Below, piece by piece: positions 1 through 8,156 of a stretch of DNA of 24,429 nt; the first letter of the stretch is position 1; every line of letters begins with the position of its first letter. Below the pieces are notes generated by a model. That model ran no database searches. It had not been told where the DNA came from and worked only from the letters and a program-made list of their open reading frames with translations. Both the position numbers and the translations under genes were made by a program. The DNA comes from JBOFBH01 sp051657715 (GTDB taxonomy: Bacteria > Actinomycetota > Actinomycetes > Actinomycetales > Angustibacteraceae), in the NCBI GenBank assembly GCA_051657715.1, contig JBOFLF010000083.1:1-24429 (forward strand), given 5' to 3'.

Positions 1-121
1 CCACGGCGACCACCGTCACGACGGCTGCGGCGCGGCTGTGCCGCACCCCGGACGGGTGATCCGGACCGCCGCCCCGCGGGGTGAGCCGCAGGGCCTGCCT
101 GTGCTGTATCAGCAGTTCCAT
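1..121 (-). CDS. possible N-terminal fragment of a divergent gene, unknown function
   Basis: An open frame runs leftward from an ATG at 121 (GTG codons at 124 and 127 are alternatives) to the window edge, giving about 40 residues. It begins MELLIQHRQAL, continues through an Arg/Pro/Gly-rich stretch, and ends in a hydrophobic run (AAAVVTVVAVV) that could be the start of a membrane segment or signal anchor. A short cytoplasmic basic segment followed by a membrane helix would suit a membrane protein of the adjacent surface-polysaccharide locus, but that is inference from position. The fragment is too short to assign to a family, and the upstream Shine-Dalgarno is poor (GGGTGGTG). It could be spurious. 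Confidence 0.35.
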   Translation of the reverse strand, partial: MELLIQHRQALRLTPRGGGPDHPSGVRHSRAAAVVTVVAV

Positions 122-316
122 CACCACCCGATCGTCGCCACGGTCGTCCACACCTCAGCCGCGGCCGAGCCCTCGTGCTCGAGCCTAGGTGGTGCAGACC
201 GCTCATGAGGCTCGGACGTGACAACTGGGACCCCGACAACGAGATCCGACGATCAGGAAGCTGATACGCGGCCCTTCGACCGGTTTGGTCTGCACCTGTG
301 GGTCCGGTTCCCGGGG

Positions 317-328
317 GTTCTCGAGAAC
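317..328. promoter_or_regulatory. 12-bp perfect palindrome upstream of wecB
   Basis: GTTCTCGAGAAC is a perfect palindrome 61 bp before the wecB start, in the gap (122-389) between wecB and the possible divergent gene. Its position suits an operator for a dimeric regulator. No regulator is identifiable and no clear -35/-10 pair was recognised around it, so this is a structural observation only. Confidence 0.25.
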
Positions 329-389
329 TCACCGCAGGTCGTGCCACACTCGCTGCCGCGATGGTGATCATCAAGCAGCGGGGGGCGTC

Positions 390-1697
390 GTGCGACGGGT
401 AGCGATCGTGGTGGGCACCCGGCCGGAGGCCATCAAGGTCGCCCCTGTCATCCGGCGTATGCACCAGAGCGCACACCTGGAGCCCTACGTCGTGTCCACC
501 GCCCAGCATGGCCCGGTGCTCCACGATGCTCTGACCGCGTTCGGGATCACCCCGGATGTCGATCTGGCGGTCCACCGCGACGGCCAGACCCCCGGGTCGG
601 TCACCGCGACGGTGCTGGAACGTCTCGGCGAGCTGTTGCGCGATGTCGCGGTGGTCGCGGTGCTGGTCCAGGGAGACACCGCCAGCGCCTTCGCTGGCGC
701 GCTGGCCGCCTTCTACGCCGGGGTGCCGCTGGTCCACCTGGAGGCCGGTCTGCGCAGCGGCAACCGCCGCGAACCCTTCCCCGAGGAGATGCATCGGCGG
801 TTGATCACCGGGCTCACGGATCTGCACCTGGCGCCCACCGAGCACGCCCGTGACCGGTTGCTCGCCGAGGGCATCCGGGCGGACGCCATCCAGGTCACCG
901 GCAACACCGTGCTGGACGCGGTGGCGATCAGCGCTGGCACGGCTGAGGCGCCTGGTGCGGCAGCCGCCGATGTCGGCGACCCGCGAGTCCAGGCTGCCCT
1001 GGACGGCCCGGACCGGGTCGTGCTCGCCACCGTCCACCGTCGTGAGTCGTGGGGTCCGGCCCTGGACCGGATCGCCAGCGCGCTCGGTGAGGTGGCTGAC
1101 CACCCGGGCGTGGTGGTCGTGCTGCCGATGCACCCTAATCCCGCCGTTCGGGCTGTTCTCACCGCGCGGCTGGGCGATCACCCTTCGGTGGTCCTCGCCG
1201 ACTGGCAGCCGCACGACCGGTTCCTGGTCCTGGTGCGCCACGCCTACCTCGTGCTGACCGATTCCGGCGGTGTCCAGGAGGAGGCGCCCAGCTTTGGCGT
1301 GCCAGTCCTGGTGATGCGGGACGTCACCGACCGTCCTGAAGCGGTGGCCGCTGGATCGGCACGGCTGGTCGGCACCCACGCGCCGGCCATCGTGGCCGCT
1401 GCTGTGCGACTGCTGTCCGAGGAGCAGGAGCACGCCCGGATGGCCGCCGTGCGGAACCCGTTCGGCGACGGCGACGCCGCGCAGCGGTGCGTCGTCGCGG
1501 TGGAGCGGATGCTGGCGACCCCGTCCCCGTTGCTGGCTCAGCCGACGGCGGCCGGGGCGGTGCCCGCGGTGGCACTGACATCTGTGACGTCAGACGCAGT
1601 GACACTTCCGACGTCAGATGCGCTGACAGTGGAGGTACCGTCCGCGGCGCTACCGCTGCCCCACCAGTCCACTAACCGTGGGGCCAGTACATGGTGA
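390..1697 (+). CDS. wecB: UDP-N-acetylglucosamine 2-epimerase (non-hydrolysing)
   Basis: The enzyme interconverts UDP-GlcNAc and UDP-ManNAc in the cytoplasm, supplying ManNAc for surface polymers. Family signatures are clear: VGTRPEAIKV near residue 8, QGDT with Asp96, HLEAGLRSG with Glu118, EEMHRR with Glu132, VTGNTVLDAV, ATVHRRES with His216, LPMHPNP, and TDSGGVQEEAPSFGVPVLVMRDVTDRPE cofactor/substrate loops in family order. The GTG at 390 is chosen because it directly precedes the first beta strand and has a G-rich Shine-Dalgarno; the frame is open further upstream but without homology. The protein is 435 residues, some 50-60 longer than usual. The excess is a Ser/Thr/Ala/Val tail after about residue 375 that lies in the convergent overlap with the flavoprotein gene. 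The WecG/TagA-type gene at 4108 is the likely consumer of the ManNAc donor. Confidence 0.93.
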   Translation: MRRVAIVVGTRPEAIKVAPVIRRMHQSAHLEPYVVSTAQHGPVLHDALTAFGITPDVDLAVHRDGQTPGSVTATVLERLGELLRDVAVVAVLVQGDTASAFAGALAAFYAGVPLVHLEAGLRSGNRREPFPEEMHRRLITGLTDLHLAPTEHARDRLLAEGIRADAIQVTGNTVLDAVAISAGTAEAPGAAAADVGDPRVQAALDGPDRVVLATVHRRESWGPALDRIASALGEVADHPGVVVVLPMHPNPAVRAVLTARLGDHPSVVLADWQPHDRFLVLVRHAYLVLTDSGGVQEEAPSFGVPVLVMRDVTDRPEAVAAGSARLVGTHAPAIVAAAVRLLSEEQEHARMAAVRNPFGDGDAAQRCVVAVERMLATPSPLLAQPTAAGAVPAVALTSVTSDAVTLPTSDALTVEVPSAALPLPHQSTNRGASTW

Positions 1698-2893
1698 TAG
1701 AACCACACACCGTCGACGTGCCCGTTGAAGGTTGACTCGCCTCCGTCTGCTTCCTGACGGCGGTGGGTGGCAAGTCCGATGGTCTGGACGCTGTGCGGTG
1801 CTCCCGCGTCCGTGGCAGCGATCAGCTCGGTGGCCGCGCTGCGGTAGCCGGTCGCCGCGACGACCAGGTCGGCCTGCTGGGTCAGCAGCGAAAGATCCGC
1901 CGAGGTGTCCACGAGTCGCAGGCGGACGTCGGGGTGCATGCCGGTGCGAATCTCCTGCAACAGCTCGGCCGCCTGCCACCGCAGCCCGCTGAACCGGAAT
2001 ACGCGACCGGTCAACGGGCACACGTCCGCGGCCGTGAACGAGGCACCCGCGGCACGGGCGGCGGTCGGGTCCGCGTAGGTGACCCGCAGCGGGCTGCGGT
2101 GCGCGATGTCGATCCGCGGACGACGTGCGGCGCCGCCCGTCGTGCAGACCTCCAGCAACCGGCGGGCGACCGCGAACGCACTGTGCGAGCCGCCGACCAC
2201 CAGCACCTGGGCAGCCACGGACCGCTGGCCCGCGGCGGCGGCCAGCACGTCGTCGTCCGAGGCTCGCAGCAGAGCGTCCGCGTGCACCAGGCGGTGCGGC
2301 GGGACCTGCTGCCGGAGCTCGGCCGGCAGATACGGCGTCCCGCCGACGGCGAGCACGACACGCTCGGCGAGGATCGTCCAGTCGTCCCGCAGAGCCTCGG
2401 CGCCGGCGGCGGGCCGCAGGCTGAGCTGGACACCGCCCGGAACGGGTCGCACCGCGGTGACCTGGGTGCCGAGCTGGACGTCCCCCCGGGGGTGCGCCCG
2501 GACCCGGTCGAGCAGCGGCACGGTGCTGTCCCGCAGCGCGGTCGCCGCGGTCCGCACGTCCACCGGTCCGTTCGAGCCAATCCGGGTCAACGCGCTGACG
2601 GCGGCGCTGCGGGCCAGCTCGGGGTGCTCGGCGACCAGCGGCGCGATCGTCTCCACGAACACCGCGGCGGTGGTGTCCGAGCTGACGTGGTACTCACCGA
2701 GAGCGCCGGCACCGTGGTCCAGGCGGGCGTCGACCACGAGCAGACCACCGTCCAGCAGGGAGTCCAGCCGCCCAGTGTGGGCTGCCGCAGCCAGCACTCC
2801 GGTTCCTGCCGGACCGACCCCGACGAGGACGGCGCCCACGGGTGTCCCGCGGGTGCCGCCCACGCCATTTGTGCTCGTACCAACTCTGCTCAT
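1538..2893 (-). CDS. FAD/NAD(P)-binding monooxygenase-like protein
   Basis: This is a predicted cytoplasmic flavoprotein of 451 residues with two dinucleotide-binding folds. An N-terminal FAD motif, LVGVGPAGTG, is at residues 24-32, and an internal NAD(P) motif, LVVGGSHSAF, is at 231-240. The motif LVVAATGYRS at 343-352 is the ATGY signature of the lysine/ornithine N-hydroxylase and flavin monooxygenase superfamily. Conserved-looking sequence ends with HHVLAPRLVDWW at about 411, and the last 40 residues are a Ser/Ala/Thr/Asp low-complexity tail. The ATG at 2893 is 11 bp after the stop of the toroid gene, so the two are co-transcribed. The frame stays open upstream, but that part only shadows the neighbouring gene. 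The 3' end overlaps the opposing wecB end by 160 bp. The substrate is unknown; the context suggests oxidation of a sugar or lipid in a surface-glycopolymer pathway, which is inference. Confidence 0.8.
   Translation of the reverse strand: MSRVGTSTNGVGGTRGTPVGAVLVGVGPAGTGVLAAAAHTGRLDSLLDGGLLVVDARLDHGAGALGEYHVSSDTTAAVFVETIAPLVAEHPELARSAAVSALTRIGSNGPVDVRTAATALRDSTVPLLDRVRAHPRGDVQLGTQVTAVRPVPGGVQLSLRPAAGAEALRDDWTILAERVVLAVGGTPYLPAELRQQVPPHRLVHADALLRASDDDVLAAAAGQRSVAAQVLVVGGSHSAFAVARRLLEVCTTGGAARRPRIDIAHRSPLRVTYADPTAARAAGASFTAADVCPLTGRVFRFSGLRWQAAELLQEIRTGMHPDVRLRLVDTSADLSLLTQQADLVVAATGYRSAATELIAATDAGAPHSVQTIGLATHRRQEADGGESTFNGHVDGVWFYHHVLAPRLVDWWGSGSAADGTSTVSASDVGSVTASDVTDVSATAGTAPAAVG
1587..1628. 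repeat. 24-bp-period imperfect tandem repeat in the convergent overlap
   Basis: The unit ACGTCAGAYGCRSTGACA occurs at 1587-1604 and 1611-1628, exactly 24 bp apart. A weaker relative lies just upstream. Because the period is eight codons, the repeat is in phase on both strands. It encodes TSDAVTLP/TSDALTVE in the wecB tail and a Ser-Ala-Ser-Asp-Val type repeat in the flavoprotein tail. Confidence 0.7.
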
Positions 2894-2904
2894 ACCTGCG
2901 CTAC

Positions 2905-4038
2905 TCACACCAGTTCGATCGGTCGGGCGCCGTCCGCACGCCACTGGAGTGCCTGAGCGGTGAACATCGACGCCCAGGCGTTGACATCCGCCGAACCCGG
3001 CTCGTAGGGAACCCCCGCCCCCGCCACCCGCGCCCGCTCCAGCAGGGCAAGCGCCCGGGTGACCGGGCCGGCAAAGCCTGCTGGATCGATGGCGAGCCAC
3101 AGTCGGACCGCCTGCGCGGTGGCATCGGTCCGGGTAGGGCCGCTGGCGCGCCGGCCGTCGTGCCAGGCCAGGAACCCGCCATCCAGCTGCTGCACGGTGG
3201 CAAGCCATCGCGCGCCCGCGTCGAGCGCCTCCTGGACGGTGCGAGCCGCCGCTGACGACAGGTCGTCCCGAGTGGTCTGGGCGAGCAGGCCCTCCATCGC
3301 GTAGCAGTGGGCGTGCAGGTAGCTGAGTGGCGCGCGGTCGTGGATCCGGAATCGCCCGTCCGGTTCGGACAACGCCACCGTGCCGGTGAGCAACGCATCC
3401 GAGGCACGCAGCGCGGCGACGGCTCGATCGGCGGTCGTCCCGCCTGAGGGGTCGGCACCGGCGGATCGCACCCACCGGGCGTACCGGATCAAGGACACCG
3501 CCAGCTTGGACTGGTGCGCCCCGAACGAATCGCTCCACCTGGTGCTGCTAGTCACCGACACCGTCGGGACACGGGCGCGACCGCTGTGGACCGCTGCGGT
3601 TAGCGCATCCACCCAGCGGTCCGCCCGCTCGATCAGGGTGGTTCGATCGTGAGCGTCCTCGTGCCCGGTCCGAGGATCCTGTTCGAGCGATGCCACGACG
3701 CCGCCGAGCGCCATCGCAGTGTCAAACGCGTACCAGGTGACCGGGCCGCGGCCGACACCGTCAGGAGGTTCCGCCAACAGCGCACCAATCAGCTGGTCCT
3801 GGCGTCGCCGATGGCGCCGGGTAGACCCGAGCAGTGCCAGCAGCAGCCCGGTGATCTCCGGGTACGGGTATCCCGGGTGGCTGGGGTTGTGCCAGCTCAG
3901 GCAGTGCCCGGACGGATCCGCCAGGTCCGGCCCGACGAGCCAGTCGAGGAGCTCCGCAGCGCTGAGTGCGGACGTTTCAGCGGCTGCCAGGCGAAGTGAT
4001 GTCTCGGCGGCCTCAGGTGCGAAGCGCGTGCTGGTCAT
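2905..4038 (-). CDS. alpha/alpha-toroid (prenyltransferase/squalene-oxidase-repeat-like) protein
   Basis: This 377-residue soluble protein has several helical segments that read like alpha/alpha-barrel repeats. Examples are YLHAHCYAMEGLL at 240-252, ARWLATVQQLDGGF at 276-289 (a QW-type Q-x-DGG-F/W motif), TDATAQAVRLWLA at 304-316 and DVNAWASMFTAQALQW at 351-366. Such toroids occur in squalene/hopene cyclases, prenyltransferase subunits and some polysaccharide-acting enzymes. I see no DXDD or DCTAE motif, so it is not an ordinary terpene cyclase. The ATG at 4038 has GGGGGACG upstream; an upstream extension would only be antisense to wecG. It is the first gene of a two-gene unit with the flavoprotein (11-bp gap) and is divergent from the WecG/TagA gene. 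A role in building or modifying a surface glycan or its lipid carrier is inferred; the substrate is unknown. Confidence 0.72.
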   Translation of the reverse strand: MTSTRFAPEAAETSLRLAAAETSALSAAELLDWLVGPDLADPSGHCLSWHNPSHPGYPYPEITGLLLALLGSTRRHRRRQDQLIGALLAEPPDGVGRGPVTWYAFDTAMALGGVVASLEQDPRTGHEDAHDRTTLIERADRWVDALTAAVHSGRARVPTVSVTSSTRWSDSFGAHQSKLAVSLIRYARWVRSAGADPSGGTTADRAVAALRASDALLTGTVALSEPDGRFRIHDRAPLSYLHAHCYAMEGLLAQTTRDDLSSAAARTVQEALDAGARWLATVQQLDGGFLAWHDGRRASGPTRTDATAQAVRLWLAIDPAGFAGPVTRALALLERARVAGAGVPYEPGSADVNAWASMFTAQALQWRADGARPIELV

Positions 4039-4107
4039 GACGGGTCGTCCCCCCTGCCGAGCTGGTCCGGGATCCCTGCTCCCGGCATGATCACCCGGGA
4101 AGCTAGC

Positions 4108-4959
4108 ATGTGGATCATGGGAGCGGGGGGAGCGGCATCGGCGCCTAAGGACGTATCGGGAGGCCTGGATTCGATCAGACCTCAAGCCGTGACCGGCGCG
4201 ATCACGATCGATCTGACCGATAGAGAGCAGGTGCTGCGCCGGGTGGACGGCGCGCTCGGGGGCGAGGACGTCCCGGTCGTGGTCACGTCGGTGAACCTCG
4301 ACCACGTGCACCACTTCCACGCCGGTCAGCCACTGCCGTCCGGCCGGGTCGGCGACGCGGAGTGGTGGGCGGTGCTAGATGGCTGGCCGGTCGCTCGGGC
4401 GGTGGACCGGGCGGTTCGCCGGCACGGCGAGGCGAGCGTTCCGACCGGCACCCTTCCTGGCAGCGAGCTGTTGTGGCCCTGCCTGCAGATCGCGGCCAGT
4501 CGGGCCGCGCGGGTCGGCCTGGTCGGGGCCGACGACGCCACCCGTGCGCAGCTGCGCAGCCACCTGCCCCAGCGGTTGCCCGGCGTCCGGTCCGTGCATG
4601 GCTGGCGGGTTGACTGGGCGGACCTGGACCGGCCGGGGTGGTCCGACGCCCTGGCTCGGCAGGTCCAGGAGGCCGAGGTCGACCTGCTGCTGGTCAGCCT
4701 GGGCAAGCCTCGCCAGGAGCGCTGGCTCGCTCGTCACCTAAGCACGACTGGTGCCAGAGTGGCGCTTCCCTTCGGATCAGCGGTGAGCTACCTGGTCGGG
4801 ACCGACCAGCGACCGCCGGAGGTCTTCCGGCGACATCGGTTGGAGTGGGCCTATCGGTTGGTCCGCGAGCCTCGGCGGCTCGCTCGTCGCTACGTGGTGC
4901 AGGGGCCGCCAGCGCTGCGCGCGCTGCACCGCGACCTGCGGCTCGTCGGGTTGCGCTGA
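4108..4959 (+). CDS. WecG/TagA/CpsF-family glycosyltransferase
   Basis: The family transfers ManNAc or ManNAcA from the UDP-sugar to GlcNAc-PP-undecaprenyl (TagA, WecG) at the inner membrane face. Family landmarks are VVVTSVNLDHVHHF near the N-terminus, VLDGWPVARAV (equivalent to the PDG-gvv active-site segment with its Asp), GTLPGSELLWPC, and DLLLVSLGKPRQERWLARH (the G-x-PkQE-W signature). The basic C-terminus, EWAYRLVREPRRLARRYVV, is the membrane-targeting appendage typical of TagA. ATG 4108 is chosen for the GGGA about 7 bp upstream; ATGs at 4087 and 4117 are also in frame, and a TAGCAT at 4104-4109 could be a -10 giving a near-leaderless 4117 start. Together with wecB it makes a coherent ManNAc donor plus transferase pair. 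The exact sugar transferred is not determinable. Confidence 0.85.
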   Translation: MWIMGAGGAASAPKDVSGGLDSIRPQAVTGAITIDLTDREQVLRRVDGALGGEDVPVVVTSVNLDHVHHFHAGQPLPSGRVGDAEWWAVLDGWPVARAVDRAVRRHGEASVPTGTLPGSELLWPCLQIAASRAARVGLVGADDATRAQLRSHLPQRLPGVRSVHGWRVDWADLDRPGWSDALARQVQEAEVDLLLVSLGKPRQERWLARHLSTTGARVALPFGSAVSYLVGTDQRPPEVFRRHRLEWAYRLVREPRRLARRYVVQGPPALRALHRDLRLVGLR

Positions 4960-5106
4960 GGCACCTTCTCCCCACACCCCCGGGTGCCGCCGGTCGCGGT
5001 GTCCGCACACATCTGCGCTCGAGGTCAGGGCCGCGGCCGTGTCGGCCACGGGGGCGTGTCCGGCACGGGGATGGTCGTGCGAACCGTGGGCAGATCATGG
5101 TGCAGG

Positions 5107-5128
5107 TGTCGGTGGGCGTCCCTAAGGT
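5107..5128 (+). promoter_or_regulatory. RecA-NDp (PafBC-type) promoter of the ABC exporter operon
   Basis: TGTCGGTG (5107-5114), eight bases, then TAAGGT (5123-5128) fits the actinobacterial DNA-damage promoter TTGTCRGTG-N8-TAnnnT at every specified base except the first T (here G). The -10 ends 7 bp before the GTG at 5136, so transcription should begin at or within a base or two of the start codon, giving a leaderless mRNA. The same TGTCGGTG octamer occurs before recA at 8157. Confidence 0.7.
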
Positions 5129-5135
5129 CGGGTGA

Positions 5136-6137
<1,002 letters not shown>

Positions 6138-6140
6138 GCC

Positions 6141-6986
6141 GTGGCTGACGTCGCTGTCGATCGGGGCTTGATCCCTGAGGGTGCGCCACCCGGGGGGACG
6201 GGCCGTGCAGTCGCGGCCTGGGTGCGGGTTGTGGAGTACCAGTTGGTGCTGCTGCGCCGGACGTTCCGCGGGACGCTGTTCAGCGGGTTCGCCGCACCCC
6301 TGCTCTACCTGGGTGCCATGGGGTACGGGCTGGGGTCGCTGGTGGACGGCCGCGGTGGCAGCCCAGGTGCTGGACTCGAGGTGTCGTACCTGGAGTTCGT
6401 GGCTCCGGGGGTGCTGGTTGCCTCGGCGATGCAGCTCGCGGTGTTCGAGGCGAGCTACCCGGTCCTGGGAGCGATCAAGTGGACTCGGCAGTACCACGCG
6501 ATGGTGGCCACCCCGGTGCGGGTGTGGGACGTCGTGGCGGGCTCGCTCGCGATCATCGTGCTGCGGGCGCTGCTCGGGGCGGTCGTGTTCCTGCTGGTCG
6601 CGGCACTGCTCGGGGCGGTGCCCTCGGTGTGGGCACCGTTGTCGCTGGTGGCGGTGGTCCTGGTGACGGTGGCGTACGCCGCGCCGATGATCGCGCTGTC
6701 CTCCCGGCTGGAGACGGACACCGCGTTCACCGTGGTGTTCCGGCTGGGTGTGATCCCGATGTTCTTGTTCGCCGGCACGTTCTTCCCGATCGAACAGCTC
6801 CCGGGGTGGATGCACCCGGTCGCTCGGGTGGTGCCGCTGTGGCACGCGTCGTCGTTCGCCCGGGATGCCACCCTCGGGCAGGTTGAGCTGGCTGCCAGCG
6901 TGCTCCACGCGGCCTACCTGGCCTTGTGGGCGGGTGCCGGTTGGTGGCTGGCGGTGCGGTCCTTGGAACGTCGGATGGTGGTGTGA
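6141..6986 (+). CDS. ABC-2 type exporter permease, first subunit (NodJ-like)
   Basis: This 281-residue membrane protein has about six hydrophobic segments after a cytoplasmic N-terminus of about 35 residues. The arrangement VEYQLVLLRRTFRGTLFSGFAAPLLYLGAMGYGLG, YLEFVAPGVLVASAM, YHAMVATPVRVWDVVAG and FLFAGTFFPIEQLPGWMHPVARVVPLWHA follows the NodJ/ABC2_membrane pattern. These include the cytoplasmic coupling helix (ATPVRVWD) and the late FPIEQLP re-entrant loop. It starts with GTG 3 bp after the ATPase stop and is followed after 1 bp by a second permease. It probably forms a heterodimeric channel with that protein. Substrate unknown. Confidence 0.88.
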   Translation: MADVAVDRGLIPEGAPPGGTGRAVAAWVRVVEYQLVLLRRTFRGTLFSGFAAPLLYLGAMGYGLGSLVDGRGGSPGAGLEVSYLEFVAPGVLVASAMQLAVFEASYPVLGAIKWTRQYHAMVATPVRVWDVVAGSLAIIVLRALLGAVVFLLVAALLGAVPSVWAPLSLVAVVLVTVAYAAPMIALSSRLETDTAFTVVFRLGVIPMFLFAGTFFPIEQLPGWMHPVARVVPLWHASSFARDATLGQVELAASVLHAAYLALWAGAGWWLAVRSLERRMVV

Positions 6987-6987
6987 G

Positions 6988-7749
6988 GTGTCCCTGGCGA
7001 TCGTTGTCCTGGAACGGAACCTGTTCACCTACCGCCGGCAGTGGGTGGCGTTTGGCACCGGGTTCGTCGAGCCGGTGTTTTACCTGCTCTCGTTGGGCAT
7101 CGGGCTCGGCGCGCTGATCGGCCCGGTGTCGTTCGGTGACGGCCGGACGGTCAGCTACGAGCAGTTCATGGCCCCGGCGATGGTGGCGTTGTCCGCGATG
7201 AACGGGGCCGTCTTCGACGCGACGTACAACATGTTCTTCAAGCTGCGGTACATGCATACTTTCGACGCGATGCTGGCCACCCCGGTGCGTCCGGTGGACA
7301 TCGCGGTGGGGGAGTCCGCGTGGTCGTTGCTGCGCAGCGGGGTCTACGTGCTGGGTTTCCTGCTGCTCGCCGGGGCGATGGGGCTGGTGACGTCGTGGTG
7401 GGTCGTGCTGGCGCTTCCGGCGGCGCTGCTGATCGGGTTCGTGTTCTCCGCGGTCGGCATGGCGGCCACCACGTGGATCCGGAACTTCCAGGACTTCGAC
7501 TACATCCAGATGGTCCTGGTGCCGTTGACGCTGCTGTCGGCCACAGTGTTCCCGGTGGAGGCGTACCCGGCTGGCGTGCGGTGGCTGGTGTGGGTGTCCC
7601 CGCTGTATCACGGGGTGGTGATCGAGCGGTCGTTGATGCTGGGCGACGTCACCTGGGGGCTGCTGTGGAACGCTGCTGTGCTGATCACCGCGGGCACCGT
7701 GGGTTTGATGATCACCCGGCGGCGGCTAGCGGCTGTCCTGCTGCGCTGA
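6988..7749 (+). CDS. ABC-2 type exporter permease, second subunit (NodJ-like)
   Basis: This 253-residue membrane protein is clearly related to the preceding permease. It has ERNLFTYRRQWVAFGTGFVEPVFYLLSLGIGLG, YEQFMAPAMVALSAM, FDAMLATPVRPVDIAVGE and a late VFPVEAYPAGVRWLVWVSPLYHGV loop. The GTG at 6988 lies 1 bp after the previous stop, which implies translational coupling; further upstream the frame only shadows the preceding gene. Two diverged tandem permeases plus one ATPase suggest a heterodimeric exporter arising by duplication. The last 24 bp overlap the end of the convergent DUF2277 gene. Confidence 0.88.
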   Translation: MSLAIVVLERNLFTYRRQWVAFGTGFVEPVFYLLSLGIGLGALIGPVSFGDGRTVSYEQFMAPAMVALSAMNGAVFDATYNMFFKLRYMHTFDAMLATPVRPVDIAVGESAWSLLRSGVYVLGFLLLAGAMGLVTSWWVVLALPAALLIGFVFSAVGMAATTWIRNFQDFDYIQMVLVPLTLLSATVFPVEAYPAGVRWLVWVSPLYHGVVIERSLMLGDVTWGLLWNAAVLITAGTVGLMITRRRLAAVLLR

Positions 7750-8028
7750 GGGCGTCCGCCGTGCTGCCGGGGCGCCGTCCTCAGTCGGGTGACGACCGGC
7801 CGTCGTTCGCTTGCTCTGAGGGCCTGCCCGGACTTCAAGATCGGCGAGTAGTCGCACCGTCGCGGCGGTCACGGCGACGACGGCCTCGTCGAAGACAACC
7901 GTGTTGTGGGCTGCGGGAGAACGGAATCCGCTGATCTTGCGCACATATTGGAGGGCAGCGGCCCGGGCGTCGTCGGCGTTCGCCTGGGCCACGTATGGCG
8001 GGCGGAGAGTCTTGATGCTGCGGCACAT
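7726..8028 (-). CDS. DUF2277 family protein
   Basis: This 100-residue protein matches the DUF2277 pattern: it begins MCRSIKTLRPPYV, then AALQYVRKISGFRSPAAHNTVVFDEAVVAV and a helical LLADLEVR. The family is common in actinobacteria and has no established function; the conserved N-terminal MCR-IKTLRPP and VRK-SG-R-P suggest a nucleic-acid- or ligand-binding helical protein, but that is a guess. The ATG at 8028 is fixed by the family N-terminus; the frame is open much further upstream, without homology and antisense to recA. The last 30 residues are a basic, Gln/Ala-rich tail overlapping the permease end. A promoter-like element ends 6 bp before the ATG, so the mRNA may be leaderless. It is divergent from recA with a LexA box between them. 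Confidence 0.88.
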   Translation of the reverse strand: MCRSIKTLRPPYVAQANADDARAAALQYVRKISGFRSPAAHNTVVFDEAVVAVTAATVRLLADLEVRAGPQSKRTTAGRHPTEDGAPAARRTPSAQQDSR

Positions 8029-8034
8029 GGACTG

Positions 8035-8056
8035 AGCGTACGACTGCTCGCCGACA
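8035..8056 (-). promoter_or_regulatory. RecA-NDp-like promoter of the DUF2277 gene
   Basis: Read on the minus strand: TGTCGGCG (8056-8049), eight bases, TACGCT (8040-8035), then six bases to the ATG at 8028. This fits TGTCRGTG-N8-TAnnnT with one mismatch (C for T at the seventh base) and exact spacing. The geometry (6 bp from -10 to start) mirrors the exporter promoter at 5107 (7 bp) and implies a leaderless transcript. Confidence 0.5.
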
Positions 8057-8077
8057 CGCCGAGCCCACATCACCATG

Positions 8078-8093
8078 TCGAACACGTGTTCGG
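8078..8093. promoter_or_regulatory. LexA operator (SOS box) between DUF2277 and recA
   Basis: TCGAACACGTGTTCGG matches the Gram-positive/actinobacterial LexA box TCGAAC-N4-GTTCGA at all but the last base. It lies 143 bp upstream of recA and 49 bp upstream of the divergent DUF2277 start. LexA bound here would be expected to repress recA and possibly DUF2277 until RecA-stimulated LexA self-cleavage. Confidence 0.88.
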
Positions 8094-8156
8094 ATACGGT
8101 CTCCACAGGGTCACGGTTCAGCCCATCGTCCACAGCGGTAAGGCTAGCCAGGCCAC

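Noticed and set aside
3539..4320. Extending the toroid gene to a start at 4320
   Set aside because: The extension would be antisense to wecG and lacks the helical-repeat composition; ATG 4038 has a Shine-Dalgarno.
7757..7934. A small plus-strand gene after the second permease
   Set aside because: The interval is occupied by the convincing DUF2277 gene on the minus strand; the plus frame continues a shadow of the permease.
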